Source: Syntrophorhabdus sp.
GTDB taxonomy: Bacteria > Desulfobacterota > BSN033 > UBA1163
Assembly: GCA_020724025.1 (NCBI GenBank)
Contig: DYHU01000076.1
Span: forward strand, 1-13,963
Direction: 5' to 3'
DNA length: 13,963 bases
The notes beneath the pieces are model-generated. The model did no database searches and had not been told where the DNA came from. It saw nothing but the letters and a program-made list of their open reading frames with translations. Every line of letters begins with the position of its first letter. The stretch's first letter is position 1. The translations under genes and the position numbers were made by a program. Below, piece by piece: positions 1 through 7,025 of the stretch.

Positions 1-17
1 AAACGGGCTTCGTAGCC

Positions 18-1082
18 TTAACCTTTACCTTCACCCCTGTCTGATCTTGAACTATATTCATGGACCATATCGACCAGGGCAGACACATGTTCAACAGGGG
101 TATTGGGGAGGATGCCATGGCCCAGGTTGAAGATATGGCCGGGCCGGCCTTCTGCTCTATCAAGAATCCGTTTCACTTCCTTCTTAATCAAATCGACAGG
201 GCCAAGCAGAACAACGGGATCGAGATTCCCCTGGATACCGACATCATATCCGATTCGAGCCCAGGCCTCCCCCAGATCAACCCTCCAATCCGCTCCGATG
301 ACATCTCCTCCTGCATTCTTCATTAATGGCAACAGTGCTGAGGTGGAGGTGCCGAAATGAATGACCGGAGTTTTTTTGTCCAGTCCATCAATGATTTTTT
401 TAGAATAAGGGAGAACATACTCTTCGTAATCGCCCGGGGTCAAACATCCCACCCAGGAGTCAAAAAGCTGGAGAGCCTGAACACCCGCCCGGATCTGAGC
501 GTTCAGATAACGGATCAACACCAATGAGAGCTTCTCCATCAACAAATCCCAGGTGGAACGGTCTTGATACATCAAGTTTTTCGTAAGGATGTAGTTTTTC
601 GAATGGCCTCCCTCGATGATGTAACTGGCAAGAGTAAAGGGAGCCCCTGAAAACCCGATCAAAGGGATCTTCCCCTTCAGTTCTTTTCGGACAATCCGAA
701 TCGCCTCCATGAGAAAGGGAGTTTCCTCTTCCGGTTCGATGATCTTCAACCGCTCCACATCCTTCATTTCCCGAATGGGACGATGAAAGACTGGGCCTTC
801 TCCTTTTGCAAATTCAAATTCCACTCCCATCGGTTCCAGAGGGATGAGGATATCCGAAAAGATGATGGCGGCGTCGAGTTTGAACTTTTCAATGGGCTGA
901 AGCGTCACCTCTGCGGCCAGTTCGGGCCTTTTGCACATCTCCAGAAATGAAAATTTCTTCCGGAGGGCCCGATACTCCTTCATATACCTGCCTGCCTGAC
1001 GCATCAGCCAGATGGGGGTATATTCTGTGGGCTTTCTCCGGCAGGCCAAAAGAAAAGGACAACTTTCTCCAATCTCTTCCAT
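18..1082 (-). CDS. hemE: Uroporphyrinogen decarboxylase
   Basis: Cytosolic heme-pathway enzyme that decarboxylates the four acetate side chains of uroporphyrinogen III to give coproporphyrinogen III. The 354-residue product has the usual family length. Seen in the sequence: the N-terminal substrate-binding signature [13 protein letters not shown] (residues 26-38), FSDIL with the expected catalytic Asp at 77, the [16 protein letters not shown] block with Tyr154, and the C-terminal GHGILPNTP (321-329) with His322. The ATG at 1080-1082 is preceded by a GAGGG purine run at suitable spacing. It is co-directional with pepA upstream, but a 179-base repeat-containing spacer lies between them, so co-transcription is uncertain. 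The stop is close to the left window edge, so the downstream neighbour (often another heme gene) cannot be seen. Identification is firm. Confidence 0.97.
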   Translation of the reverse strand: MEEIGESCPFLLACRRKPTEYTPIWLMRQAGRYMKEYRALRKKFSFLEMCKRPELAAEVTLQPIEKFKLDAAIIFSDILIPLEPMGVEFEFAKGEGPVFHRPIREMKDVERLKIIEPEEETPFLMEAIRIVRKELKGKIPLIGFSGAPFTLASYIIEGGHSKNYILTKNLMYQDRSTWDLLMEKLSLVLIRYLNAQIRAGVQALQLFDSWVGCLTPGDYEEYVLPYSKKIIDGLDKKTPVIHFGTSTSALLPLMKNAGGDVIGADWRVDLGEAWARIGYDVGIQGNLDPVVLLGPVDLIKKEVKRILDRAEGRPGHIFNLGHGILPNTPVEHVSALVDMVHEYSSRSDRGEGKG

Positions 1083-1111
1083 CCCATCCCTCTCAATTGA
1101 ATATCAAAAAA

Positions 1112-1248
1112 GGATATCAGGACACCAGGGTATCAGGAAGTGGTTACCAGGACATCAGGATATCAGACTTAAACGGTTCTCGCGATTTTATTCTCCTGAT
1201 ATCCCGGTACCCTGATATCCTGCATCCTGGTCTCCTGATACACTGATC
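1112..1248. repeat. Degenerate TATCAGGA-type interspersed/inverted repeat
   Basis: The spacer between pepA and hemE is built from variants of the words TATCAGGA and CCAGG on the left (1112-1166) and their complements on the right (1192-1247). The outer arms TATCAGGACACCAGG (1115-1129) and CCTGGTCTCCTGATA (1226-1240) are complementary at 14 of 15 positions. Inside each arm the word ATATCAGG or its complement recurs several times, so the whole could fold into one long imperfect stem or many alternatives. No T-run marks it as a classical terminator. It is probably a member of a dispersed genomic repeat family; that part is inference. Confidence 0.75.
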
Positions 1249-1261
1249 CCCTAATACTCGA

Positions 1262-2758
1262 TCAAAACTTCTTCCAATCCCTGAGCAGTTGGACCAATAA
1301 TCTAACCCCTACCCCGGTGCCTCCCTTGGGAATGTAGGGTCTCTCTTTCTCGATAAAGGCAGGGCCGGCAATATCAAGATGAACCCAGGGCGTCTTCTCC
1401 ACAAATTTGCTCAGGAAGATCCCTCCAATGATGGCGCCGGCAGCGCGGGTGCCCACATTCTTAAAATCGGCCATATCGCTCTTGATATATTCGAAATATT
1501 CATCCCACAGGGGCATTCTCCAGGCTTTTTCTCCTGCCTTCGCTGATGCCGCTTCAATTCGTTTCAAAAGAGCCTCGTCATTCCCAAAGACGCCCATCAC
1601 ATAATCTCCCAGGGCGATCACACACGCTCCGGTCAGAGTGGCTAAATCGATAATGGCTTTGGGCTGATACTTAAGGCTATAGGTGAGGGCGTCAGAGAGG
1701 ATAAGCCTTCCTTCTGCATCGGTGCTGATGACCTCAATGGTCTGGCCTGAAAGGGTCTTTAACACATCCCCGGGCTTATAGGCCTTTCCGCTCGGAAGAT
1801 TCTCCGTGGCCGGGATCATCCCCACCAGGTGAAGGGGAAGTTGAAATCTCGAAACGGCCTCCATCGTGGCTAAAACCGCCGCCGCCCCCGACATATCGGC
1901 CTTCATCTGCTCCATCCGCTCCGCGGGTTTGATCGAGATTCCCCCGCTGTCAAAGGTAATTCCCTTTCCCACCAGGACGATCGTATCCAGCCCCTTTCCT
2001 TTATTATATTCGAGTATGATGAACTTCGCTGGCTCCTGACTCCCCTTGGCCACGGCAACAAATGCCCCCATGCCCGCGGCCTCTGCCTCGTTCAAATCAA
2101 GGACCTCAATCCCTAAGCCCTGATTTCTTGCAATCTCCCGGGCCTTCTCTGCAAGAGCGGTAGGGGTGACCTGATTGCTGGGTCCGTTGACCAAATCCCT
2201 TGCCATACAGACCGCATCCGAAATGATTCGCCCTCTCTTCAGTCCCTGTTCAATCCGGCTGGTCTCCTGCCTGGTCTCCCCAAGAAGGACTGCCTCCTCA
2301 ATCTGCCTGATCTTGTTCCTCTCCAGGGTTTTAAATTCATTGAACTGATAATTTCCGAGCAGAAGCCCTGTGACAAAAGATTCGGCCAGCTCCTCCTCGG
2401 ATAGATCGTTGAATGGTTTTATCTGAAAGGCAAACTGTTTTATCCCCGAATCCCTAATGAACTGTCCGGCCTTTGAAGCCGCCCCCCTCCATTTCTCCAG
2501 ATCGAACTCCTCTTTTTTGCCAAGACCTGCCAGTAATACCCTTCTGGCAGGAAGCGCCCCCTGGGTATGAAAGAGCCGGCATTGGAATAACTCCCCTTTG
2601 AAATCACCCTGGTTGATGAGTGCGGAGAGGAACCCCTTCCATTCCAGATCAACGCTCTTGATCGGCCCCTCCAAAGGTTCTGGCGATTCAAAAGAAAAGA
2701 GAAGGAGAAGTTCACAAGGATACTTTTCGGCGATGCCTTTCTCGACTCGGATGTTCAT
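1262..2758 (-). CDS. pepA: Leucyl aminopeptidase (M17 family)
   Basis: Cytosolic two-metal aminopeptidase that removes N-terminal residues, notably Leu, from peptides; hexameric in the family. At 498 residues it has the normal length: a variable N-terminal domain (about 1-165) and a conserved catalytic domain. Visible active-site blocks are VGKGITFDSGG (Lys265, Asp270), SIKPAE (Lys277), MKADMSGAAAV (Asp288) and STDAEGRLIL (Asp347, Glu349, Arg351). These match the E. coli PepA metal ligands and catalytic residues with a constant offset of five. The family signature normally begins NTDAEGRL; here the first residue is Ser, a conservative change outside the ligands. The ATG at 2756-2758 has a GGAGG site five bases upstream. 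It could finish hydrolysis of peptides imported by the transporter encoded later in the window, but it is not in that operon. Confidence 0.97.
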   Translation of the reverse strand: MNIRVEKGIAEKYPCELLLLFSFESPEPLEGPIKSVDLEWKGFLSALINQGDFKGELFQCRLFHTQGALPARRVLLAGLGKKEEFDLEKWRGAASKAGQFIRDSGIKQFAFQIKPFNDLSEEELAESFVTGLLLGNYQFNEFKTLERNKIRQIEEAVLLGETRQETSRIEQGLKRGRIISDAVCMARDLVNGPSNQVTPTALAEKAREIARNQGLGIEVLDLNEAEAAGMGAFVAVAKGSQEPAKFIILEYNKGKGLDTIVLVGKGITFDSGGISIKPAERMEQMKADMSGAAAVLATMEAVSRFQLPLHLVGMIPATENLPSGKAYKPGDVLKTLSGQTIEVISTDAEGRLILSDALTYSLKYQPKAIIDLATLTGACVIALGDYVMGVFGNDEALLKRIEAASAKAGEKAWRMPLWDEYFEYIKSDMADFKNVGTRAAGAIIGGIFLSKFVEKTPWVHLDIAGPAFIEKERPYIPKGGTGVGVRLLVQLLRDWKKF

Positions 2759-2780
2759 AAAAACCTCCGTCGGATACTAC

Positions 2781-2893
2781 AATCCAAAGTTCAAATGTCA
2801 AAGCTCAAATAAATGACAAATAACTAAATGTCAAAAAGCTCTTAATTTGAACTTTGGATTTCATTTGGCATTTGGATTTTGACATTTGACATT
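2781..2893. repeat. Palindromic AAATGTCAAA-type repeat cluster
   Basis: The spacer between the nuclease stop and the pepA start contains a perfect 15-bp inverted repeat, AATCCAAAGTTCAAA at 2781-2795 and TTTGAACTTTGGATT at 2846-2860. Around it are repeated words AAATGTCAAA (2794-2803 and again near 2826-2835), their complement TTTGACATTT (2878-2887), and tandem-like ATTTGGCATTTGGATTTTGACATTTGACATT-type units split across 2861-2893. The cluster looks like a decayed MITE-like or REP-like element. It could also form a large hairpin in the RNA from the nuclease gene into pepA. No open reading frame of note lies in it. Confidence 0.75.
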
Positions 2894-2906
2894 GCCTTAT
2901 CGATTA

Positions 2907-4112
2907 TTAGTCTCTTTCTTTCAACTTCGATACTACTATGGAACGACCTTTTTCTACAGTGGAAAATTCCTTTACCTTTTTTACCAGAGAAGGGGGCCAC
3001 CCTCCCCGTTCAAGAATCCTTGCCAGCATCCAGGGGTTCAAATCAGAAACTTCCATCCACTTTCCGGCGTTCCTGATAAACTCATCCAATGCCTTTCGAC
3101 TCGGATCTCCTTTCAAAGGGTACTTCTCTTTCATCTCGATCTTAATCTTGGCGACATGGTCACTCCCGTAGATTGCCTCTAACTCCTCCCGCTGGGTATA
3201 AGCATAGATGGCCTCCTCCACCCTGGCCAACTCTGCATCAATCTCTCCATTCAAAATACTCTTCCTCTCTTTCAACTCCACATATCGATTAACCAGATTT
3301 ACTCCCTCTTCCTGAAGGTATTCATTCGGGGGGAGGTTCTCCACCACAATCCGATGTTTTCGTTTCGGACAGAGACTCTGATAATCACACCAGTCACAGA
3401 GGGGGCTCTCTTTGGGGAAAAGCTCCCTGTCCGACTCGATCTTCTTGATGAGTTCCATCGTCTCCTGCCGGAGTCGTTGAAGCTCCTCAGGAGTTCTAAG
3501 AGATTGGACTTCCATATCGAAGGCAAGATAGTGCCAGACCAGTTTGATTTCCTGTATATCTTTCCATTTTCCTTCCACCCCCATTTGATAGAAAGCCAGC
3601 TGCCGGTCTGATTGGACATCCGCCTGGGTCGGGAGTCTATTGGAGGTTTTATAATCATGAATCTCGAGGATAGAGTGGTCCAAGAGCGTGAGACGATCAA
3701 TCACTCCCCGGATCCAGTATCCTTTTTCCTCTTCGAGGGGGAAATAGATGGTCTCTTCAAGGCCCAATGTCCTTCCCTGGTCAAAGGGATAATAGCGTTT
3801 GTAATAGTCTGTGATGCATTTCTCTCCCAGACGCCGATAGTCTTCCGCACGGTATTCCTTTCTGATGATCTGAATTGTCTCACTCCAATTCTTCTCCCAG
3901 CTTTGATGATAAAAGTCGAGAAGTTCTTCGAGGGCATTGAGTTTGGTCATCTTCACGTCCCGGTAGAGCTTCTCCAGGACATCGTGAACCCTCGAACCCA
4001 TGAAAGCCTCAATCCCCTCCGTATCCATCTTTATTTTCTGAATGTAGGCAAGCCGATACTGATGGGGACAGGTTTGATAGGTGGAGAGCTGGGAGTGAGA
4101 ATAGGTTGGCAT
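2907..4112 (-). CDS. PD-(D/E)XK nuclease family protein with Cas4/AddB-like Fe-S cysteines
   Basis: Predicted RecB-type nuclease of 401 residues. Seen: the N-terminal YSHSQLSTYQTCPHQYR block (residues 4-20) with Cys15, motif I His43 in GSRVHDVLEKLY, motif II Asp139 in RGVIDRL, motif III Asp153-Tyr154-Lys155 in EIHDYKTS, QLAFY (171-175), and CDWCDYQSLC with Cys239, Cys242 and Cys248. Cys15 plus these three is the arrangement that holds a 4Fe-4S cluster in Cas4 and AddB. All nuclease motifs look intact. After about residue 260 there is a charged, helical, Trp-containing extension of some 140 residues that I cannot assign. It is longer than Cas4 (about 200 residues), and no cas genes or CRISPR array are present, so a DNA-repair role is more likely. 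The ATG at 4110-4112 has a GAGGTGA site just upstream. It is divergent from the uracil-DNA glycosylase gene. Confidence 0.88.
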   Translation of the reverse strand: MPTYSHSQLSTYQTCPHQYRLAYIQKIKMDTEGIEAFMGSRVHDVLEKLYRDVKMTKLNALEELLDFYHQSWEKNWSETIQIIRKEYRAEDYRRLGEKCITDYYKRYYPFDQGRTLGLEETIYFPLEEEKGYWIRGVIDRLTLLDHSILEIHDYKTSNRLPTQADVQSDRQLAFYQMGVEGKWKDIQEIKLVWHYLAFDMEVQSLRTPEELQRLRQETMELIKKIESDRELFPKESPLCDWCDYQSLCPKRKHRIVVENLPPNEYLQEEGVNLVNRYVELKERKSILNGEIDAELARVEEAIYAYTQREELEAIYGSDHVAKIKIEMKEKYPLKGDPSRKALDEFIRNAGKWMEVSDLNPWMLARILERGGWPPSLVKKVKEFSTVEKGRSIVVSKLKERD

Positions 4113-4146
4113 TGATCACCTCATCATTTTTCAGGATCTTCAACTA

Positions 4147-4175
4147 TTTTTAACAAGAAAATAGGCCTCTGTCAA
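4147..4175 (-). promoter_or_regulatory. Candidate sigma-70 promoter for the nuclease gene
   Basis: On the minus strand a perfect TTGACA (plus-strand 4170-4175) is followed after 17 bases by TAAAAA (plus-strand 4147-4152), a moderate -10 match, about 35 bases before the nuclease ATG. The perfect -35 and ideal spacing support it; the -10 is weak. Confidence 0.45.
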
Positions 4176-4242
4176 AAAATCTCCCTTGAAAAAGTGGAAG
4201 TGGGTATGATTAAATTGGCCCTGGAGGCTGGAGGGTTCACAA

Positions 4243-4959
4243 ATGAAGCTAAAAAAACTTCAAAACGTCGTGGTTCGATGCCGAAAATGTCCAAGACTGG
4301 TCAATTATTTAAAAGAGGTTCAGGACCGCAGACCCAGGCGATACGGAGAATGGAACTACTGGTCCAAACCCCTTCCCAGTTTTGGAGACCCGAAGGCCCG
4401 GGTTCTTATCATCGGTCTCGCGCCTGCGGCCAATGGTGGAAATCGGACAGGAAGAATGTTTACCGGGGACCGGAGCGGAGAGTGGCTGTTTGGAACCCTC
4501 TACCGTTTTGGCTTTGCCAATCAACCCAATTCGGCCAGACGGGATGACGATTTTGCTTTAAAGGATTGCTACATCACGGCTACGATCCGTTGTGCTCCTC
4601 CGGAGAATAAACCCTTGCCCGAAGAGATAGAGAATTGCCGACCCTATATTTTAGAGGAACTTGACCTTTTAAAAAATGTGAAGTTCCTTATTCCGCTGGG
4701 ACAAATCGCTTTTACACAAACTCTGAAGTCTCTAAAATTCATGGGATACGATGTTTCTTCTCTTTCTTTTGGCCATGGTAAGGTTTATTCAATCCCTCCC
4801 GTAGGGAACGGTTTCAAACCGTTCCCTACCGAACACAAAATGATTTCTTTAATTACGACCTACCACCCAAGTCAACAAAATACCCAGACCGGTAGGCTGA
4901 CCCGACCGATGTTTCATCGAATATTTAGGATGGTCCGCGATAAATTAAAAGAGAAGTAG
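4243..4959 (+). CDS. Uracil-DNA glycosylase, family 5 (UDGb-type, Fe-S)
   Basis: Base-excision repair enzyme that removes uracil (and, in this family, other deaminated bases) from DNA. The 238 residues show the family 5 motif A GLAPAANGGNRTGRMFTGD (58-76), with Ala where other UDG families have an acidic or Asn catalytic residue, and the late motif YHPSQQNTQTGRLT (207-220). Cys13 and Cys16 (RCRKC), Cys117 (RCAPP) and Cys132 (NCRP) fit the 4Fe-4S ligands. The ATG has GGAGGG seven bases upstream. A weak TTGAAA/TTAAAT promoter pair may lie at 4186-4215. Residues 187-196 (VGNGFKPFPT), just before the HPS motif, are encoded by a palindromic repeat inserted in frame. A second copy of the repeat provides the TAG stop, so the native C-terminus may have been altered. 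The catalytic motifs are intact, so the enzyme is probably functional. Confidence 0.93.
   Translation: MKLKKLQNVVVRCRKCPRLVNYLKEVQDRRPRRYGEWNYWSKPLPSFGDPKARVLIIGLAPAANGGNRTGRMFTGDRSGEWLFGTLYRFGFANQPNSARRDDDFALKDCYITATIRCAPPENKPLPEEIENCRPYILEELDLLKNVKFLIPLGQIAFTQTLKSLKFMGYDVSSLSFGHGKVYSIPPVGNGFKPFPTEHKMISLITTYHPSQQNTQTGRLTRPMFHRIFRMVRDKLKEK
4801..4829. repeat. 29-bp palindromic element, copy 1 (inside the glycosylase gene)
   Basis: A perfect 14-bp arm GTAGGGAACGGTTT, a single central C, and the perfect complementary arm AAACCGTTCCCTAC. It begins exactly on a codon boundary (codon 187). With the following C, which is shared by both copies, it is a 30-base unit that adds ten sense codons without shifting the frame. 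Such short palindromes recall REP-type elements mobilised by RAYT (TnpA-REP) transposases; no such transposase is in the window. Confidence 0.95.
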
Positions 4960-4984
4960 GGAACGGTTTGAAACCGTTCCCTAC
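4956..4984. repeat. 29-bp palindromic element, copy 2 (glycosylase stop / Smr leader)
   Basis: Identical to copy 1 except for the central base (G instead of C), so it equals the exact reverse complement of copy 1. Both copies are followed by C. The TAG at 4957-4959 inside its left arm is the stop codon of the glycosylase gene. The right arm ends three bases before the Smr ATG. As RNA it would form a 14-bp stem with almost no loop, but there is no T-run after it, so it is not a classical intrinsic terminator. Confidence 0.95.
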
Positions 4985-4987
4985 CTA

Positions 4988-5263
4988 ATGGGTCTTATGC
5001 CTATTTGGATCCCCATTGAAGACTGGATCGACCTCCACACCTTTTCCCCGAAAGAGATTCCCTCTCTTTTAGAGGACTACCTCTCGGAATGTCGGAAGAA
5101 AGGGTTTACAGAGGTCCGGATCATCCATGGGAAAGGAAAGGGGGTTCAGCGGAACATCGTCCACGCCTTTCTTAAAAAGAGCCCTCTGGTTGAATTCTTC
5201 AAGATAGCTCCACCTGAGGCTGGCCACTGGGGGGCTACGATCGTCTATCTAAAAAAGGATTGA
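4988..5263 (+). CDS. Small Smr-domain protein
   Basis: A 91-residue protein that is almost entirely one Smr (MutS2 C-terminal-like) domain. Seen: IDLHTF (residues 14-19), the helix PKEIPSLLEDYLSECRKKG, VRIIHGKGKGVQRNIV (43-58) and HWGATIVYLKK at the C-terminus. Smr domains are nucleic-acid binders, some with nicking or RNase activity; a stand-alone copy cannot be assigned a target from sequence. The start is uncertain: ATG at 4988 or ATG at 4997. Neither has a Shine-Dalgarno sequence, because the palindromic element ends at 4984 and occupies the usual position. Translation may depend on coupling to the glycosylase gene, or the element may have damaged expression. Confidence 0.88.
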   Translation: MGLMPIWIPIEDWIDLHTFSPKEIPSLLEDYLSECRKKGFTEVRIIHGKGKGVQRNIVHAFLKKSPLVEFFKIAPPEAGHWGATIVYLKKD

Positions 5264-5309
5264 GAAGGGGGCTTCCATCAGATCCTTTCGATCTTAAAAA
5301 ATAACAGGT

Positions 5310-5374
5310 CTTGCCCGGTCGGAAGAGGGCAAGGGTTTGCGTCCACCCTTATTGAAAAAGTAGGGGTGGGCAAG
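5310..5374 (+). other. Overlapping hairpins with competing stems upstream of the peptide operon
   Basis: CTTGCCC at 5310-5316 can pair with GGGCAAG at 5327-5333 or with an identical GGGCAAG at 5368-5374. Between them CCACCCTTA (5343-5351) can pair with TAGGGGTGG (5361-5369), with one G-U wobble, and this overlaps the second GGGCAAG. It lies after the Smr stop and, if the promoter at 5388 is right, upstream of the operon transcript. It may therefore belong to the 3' end of the Smr transcript. I recognise no known riboswitch consensus in it. Confidence 0.4.
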
Positions 5375-5387
5375 TCGAAAATATCTA

Positions 5388-5416
5388 TTGACCAAAGATG
5401 GGATATCTGCTAAATT
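5388..5416 (+). promoter_or_regulatory. Candidate sigma-70 promoter for the peptide operon
   Basis: TTGACC at 5388-5393 (five of six consensus bases) and TAAATT at 5411-5416 (four of six) are separated by 17 bases. They lie 37 bases before the likely start codon of the binding-protein gene, giving a short leader. No operator palindrome stands out around it. Confidence 0.45.
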
Positions 5417-5437
5417 TCTGTTTGATTTTAAAAATTT

Positions 5438-5447
5438 AAGGGGGTGA
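5438..5447 (+). promoter_or_regulatory. Strong ribosome binding site of the binding-protein gene
   Basis: AAGGGGGTGA differs by one base from the full anti-Shine-Dalgarno complement AAGGAGGTGA and ends five bases before ATG 5453. The alternative GTG at 5444 lies within this site and therefore cannot use it. This decides the start in favour of 5453. Confidence 0.8.
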
Positions 5448-5452
5448 GTTTT

Positions 5453-7000
5453 ATGAAACGGTTTTCATTTTTGATGGCTTCAATCTTCGTGGCCTTACTT
5501 TTTATGACATCTCCATTAATCCATGCCCAGGTATCAGGAGGAATCGTAAACTATGCGGCCGGTGCAGATCCGGATCGCCTCGATCCGGCGAATGCCGAGA
5601 GTAACCCTTCTGAGGCGGTAAACAGGATGATGTATGAAAACCTGGCCAAATTCGATGCCAAATTGAAGATCATCCCCGGTTTGGCAACAAAATGGGAACA
5701 ATCCAAAGACGGGATGAGCTGGACTTTCTTCTTGAGAAAGGGGGTCAAGTTTCATGATGGAACCCCTTTCAATTCAGAAGCGGTTAAAGTCTTTATCGAG
5801 AGGATGATCGGGCCGGAGAAGCCTTCTCGGGCCGGACTCTACACTCCCTTTGTTAACACGGTGGATATCGTAGATGAATATACAATTAAGATCAATATGA
5901 AAGCACCCTTTGCTTTTTTTCTCAACAACTTAGCTCACAGCGCATCAGGAATTGTCAGTCCCACAGCTCTCAAGACCTTAGGAAAAGATATTGCCAGGAA
6001 GGCCGTCGGAACTGGGCCATTCAAATTTGTTGAATGGATTCATGGCGACCACTTGACGATGGTGAGGAATGACGATTACTGGGGTGGGAAGCCTTATCTG
6101 GATAAGATCATTGTGAAGACAGTGAAAGAAGACAGTGCCCGTGTGATGATGCTCCAATCAGGCGATGCACACCTCATTGTCCGGATCCCGCCTGAGGATA
6201 TCCCAAGGCTCGAGAAGGATCCGAAGATAAAACTCGATTCTGTAGAAACTCTGCGCGTTTTATATATCGGGATCAACTGCAGCAAAAAACCTTTTACCGA
6301 TGTTCGGATAAGACAGGCATTAAATTACGCTGTTGATCGGGAGGCGATCGTAAACAACATCTATCAGGGAAGAGCCTTGGTCAGTTCAAACATTGTAGCC
6401 CCTCTGACCACGGGTCACTTCTCAACGAAGGGATATTCCTATGATCCAGAAAGGGCTAAGAAATTGCTTGCTGAAGCCGGGTACCCCAATGGATTTAAAG
6501 CGAAACTGTGGAGTCCCCAAGGCCGCTACCCCAAGGATTTCGAAATGGCTCAGGCGATCCAGCAGCAATTGAAAAAGGTTGGCATCGACTGCACCCTCGA
6601 AACAATGGAGTGGGCTGCCTATTTGGCAGCTACTCGTAAACCCCCAGAAGAAAATGAATCGGAACTCTTTCTCATTGGATGGGCTCCCTCAACGGCCGAG
6701 GCCCGTTGGATTCTCTACCCTCTTTATACCACGGAGCAATGGGTCCCGAAGGGGAACAATCGTACCTTCTTCTCCAATAAAGAGTTTGATGAAATGGTAG
6801 AAAAATTCACCCGGGCTACGACCAGGACAGAAATGGATAAATATCTTAAGGCCGCCCAAGAACTGCTTGTCAAGGAGGCCCCTTCGATCTTCATCCTGGT
6901 GACGAAAGAGACCATTGGCTACAGTCATAAACTCAAAGGGGTGATCAATTCACCATTGGAGCTCACCTATTTCGATCATAAGACCTATCTGGAGAAATGA
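5453..7000 (+). CDS. ABC transporter periplasmic peptide-binding protein (SBP family 5)
   Basis: Captures peptides in the periplasm and delivers them to the permease pair encoded downstream. The 515-residue product starts with a signal peptide: MKR, a hydrophobic core at about residues 4-20, and a likely signal-peptidase-I site after IHA at residue 25. There is no lipobox Cys, which argues for a free periplasmic protein and a Gram-negative cell. The mature part has the family blocks: ESNPSEAVNRMMYENLAKFD, the WTFFLRKGVKFHDGTPF segment, GTGPFKFVEW and YWGGKPYLDKI. Length is normal for DppA/OppA-like proteins. An in-frame GTG nine bases upstream would give 518 residues but sits inside the Shine-Dalgarno sequence. 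The specific ligand cannot be read from sequence; the downstream isopeptidase-type enzymes hint at short, possibly isopeptide-linked, peptides. Confidence 0.95.
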   Translation: MKRFSFLMASIFVALLFMTSPLIHAQVSGGIVNYAAGADPDRLDPANAESNPSEAVNRMMYENLAKFDAKLKIIPGLATKWEQSKDGMSWTFFLRKGVKFHDGTPFNSEAVKVFIERMIGPEKPSRAGLYTPFVNTVDIVDEYTIKINMKAPFAFFLNNLAHSASGIVSPTALKTLGKDIARKAVGTGPFKFVEWIHGDHLTMVRNDDYWGGKPYLDKIIVKTVKEDSARVMMLQSGDAHLIVRIPPEDIPRLEKDPKIKLDSVETLRVLYIGINCSKKPFTDVRIRQALNYAVDREAIVNNIYQGRALVSSNIVAPLTTGHFSTKGYSYDPERAKKLLAEAGYPNGFKAKLWSPQGRYPKDFEMAQAIQQQLKKVGIDCTLETMEWAAYLAATRKPPEENESELFLIGWAPSTAEARWILYPLYTTEQWVPKGNNRTFFSNKEFDEMVEKFTRATTRTEMDKYLKAAQELLVKEAPSIFILVTKETIGYSHKLKGVINSPLELTYFDHKTYLEK

Positions 7001-7025
7001 GTGTCCTTTGACCGGTAGAAAAAAA

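Noticed and set aside
1112..1248. CRISPR-like array in the pepA-hemE spacer
   Set aside because: The repeated words are short, degenerate, in both orientations and irregularly spaced, with no unique spacers of constant length.
2907..4112. Cas4 and hence a CRISPR locus
   Set aside because: The cysteine and nuclease pattern is Cas4-like, but the protein is twice the length. There is no cas1/cas2 gene and no regularly spaced repeat array in the window.
3612..4115. Plus-strand open frame of 167 codons across the nuclease gene
   Set aside because: It is antisense to a well-supported nuclease with intact motifs, shows no recognisable domain and has no ribosome binding site. It is a shadow frame.
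4956..4984. Intrinsic terminator of the glycosylase gene
   Set aside because: The stem is strong, but the element has essentially no loop, no T-run follows, and an identical copy lies inside the coding sequence. It is better explained as a dispersed palindromic element.
5528..5541. Another copy of the TATCAGGA repeat inside the binding-protein gene
   Set aside because: A single word of about 14 bases in coding sequence with no inverted partner is compatible with chance.
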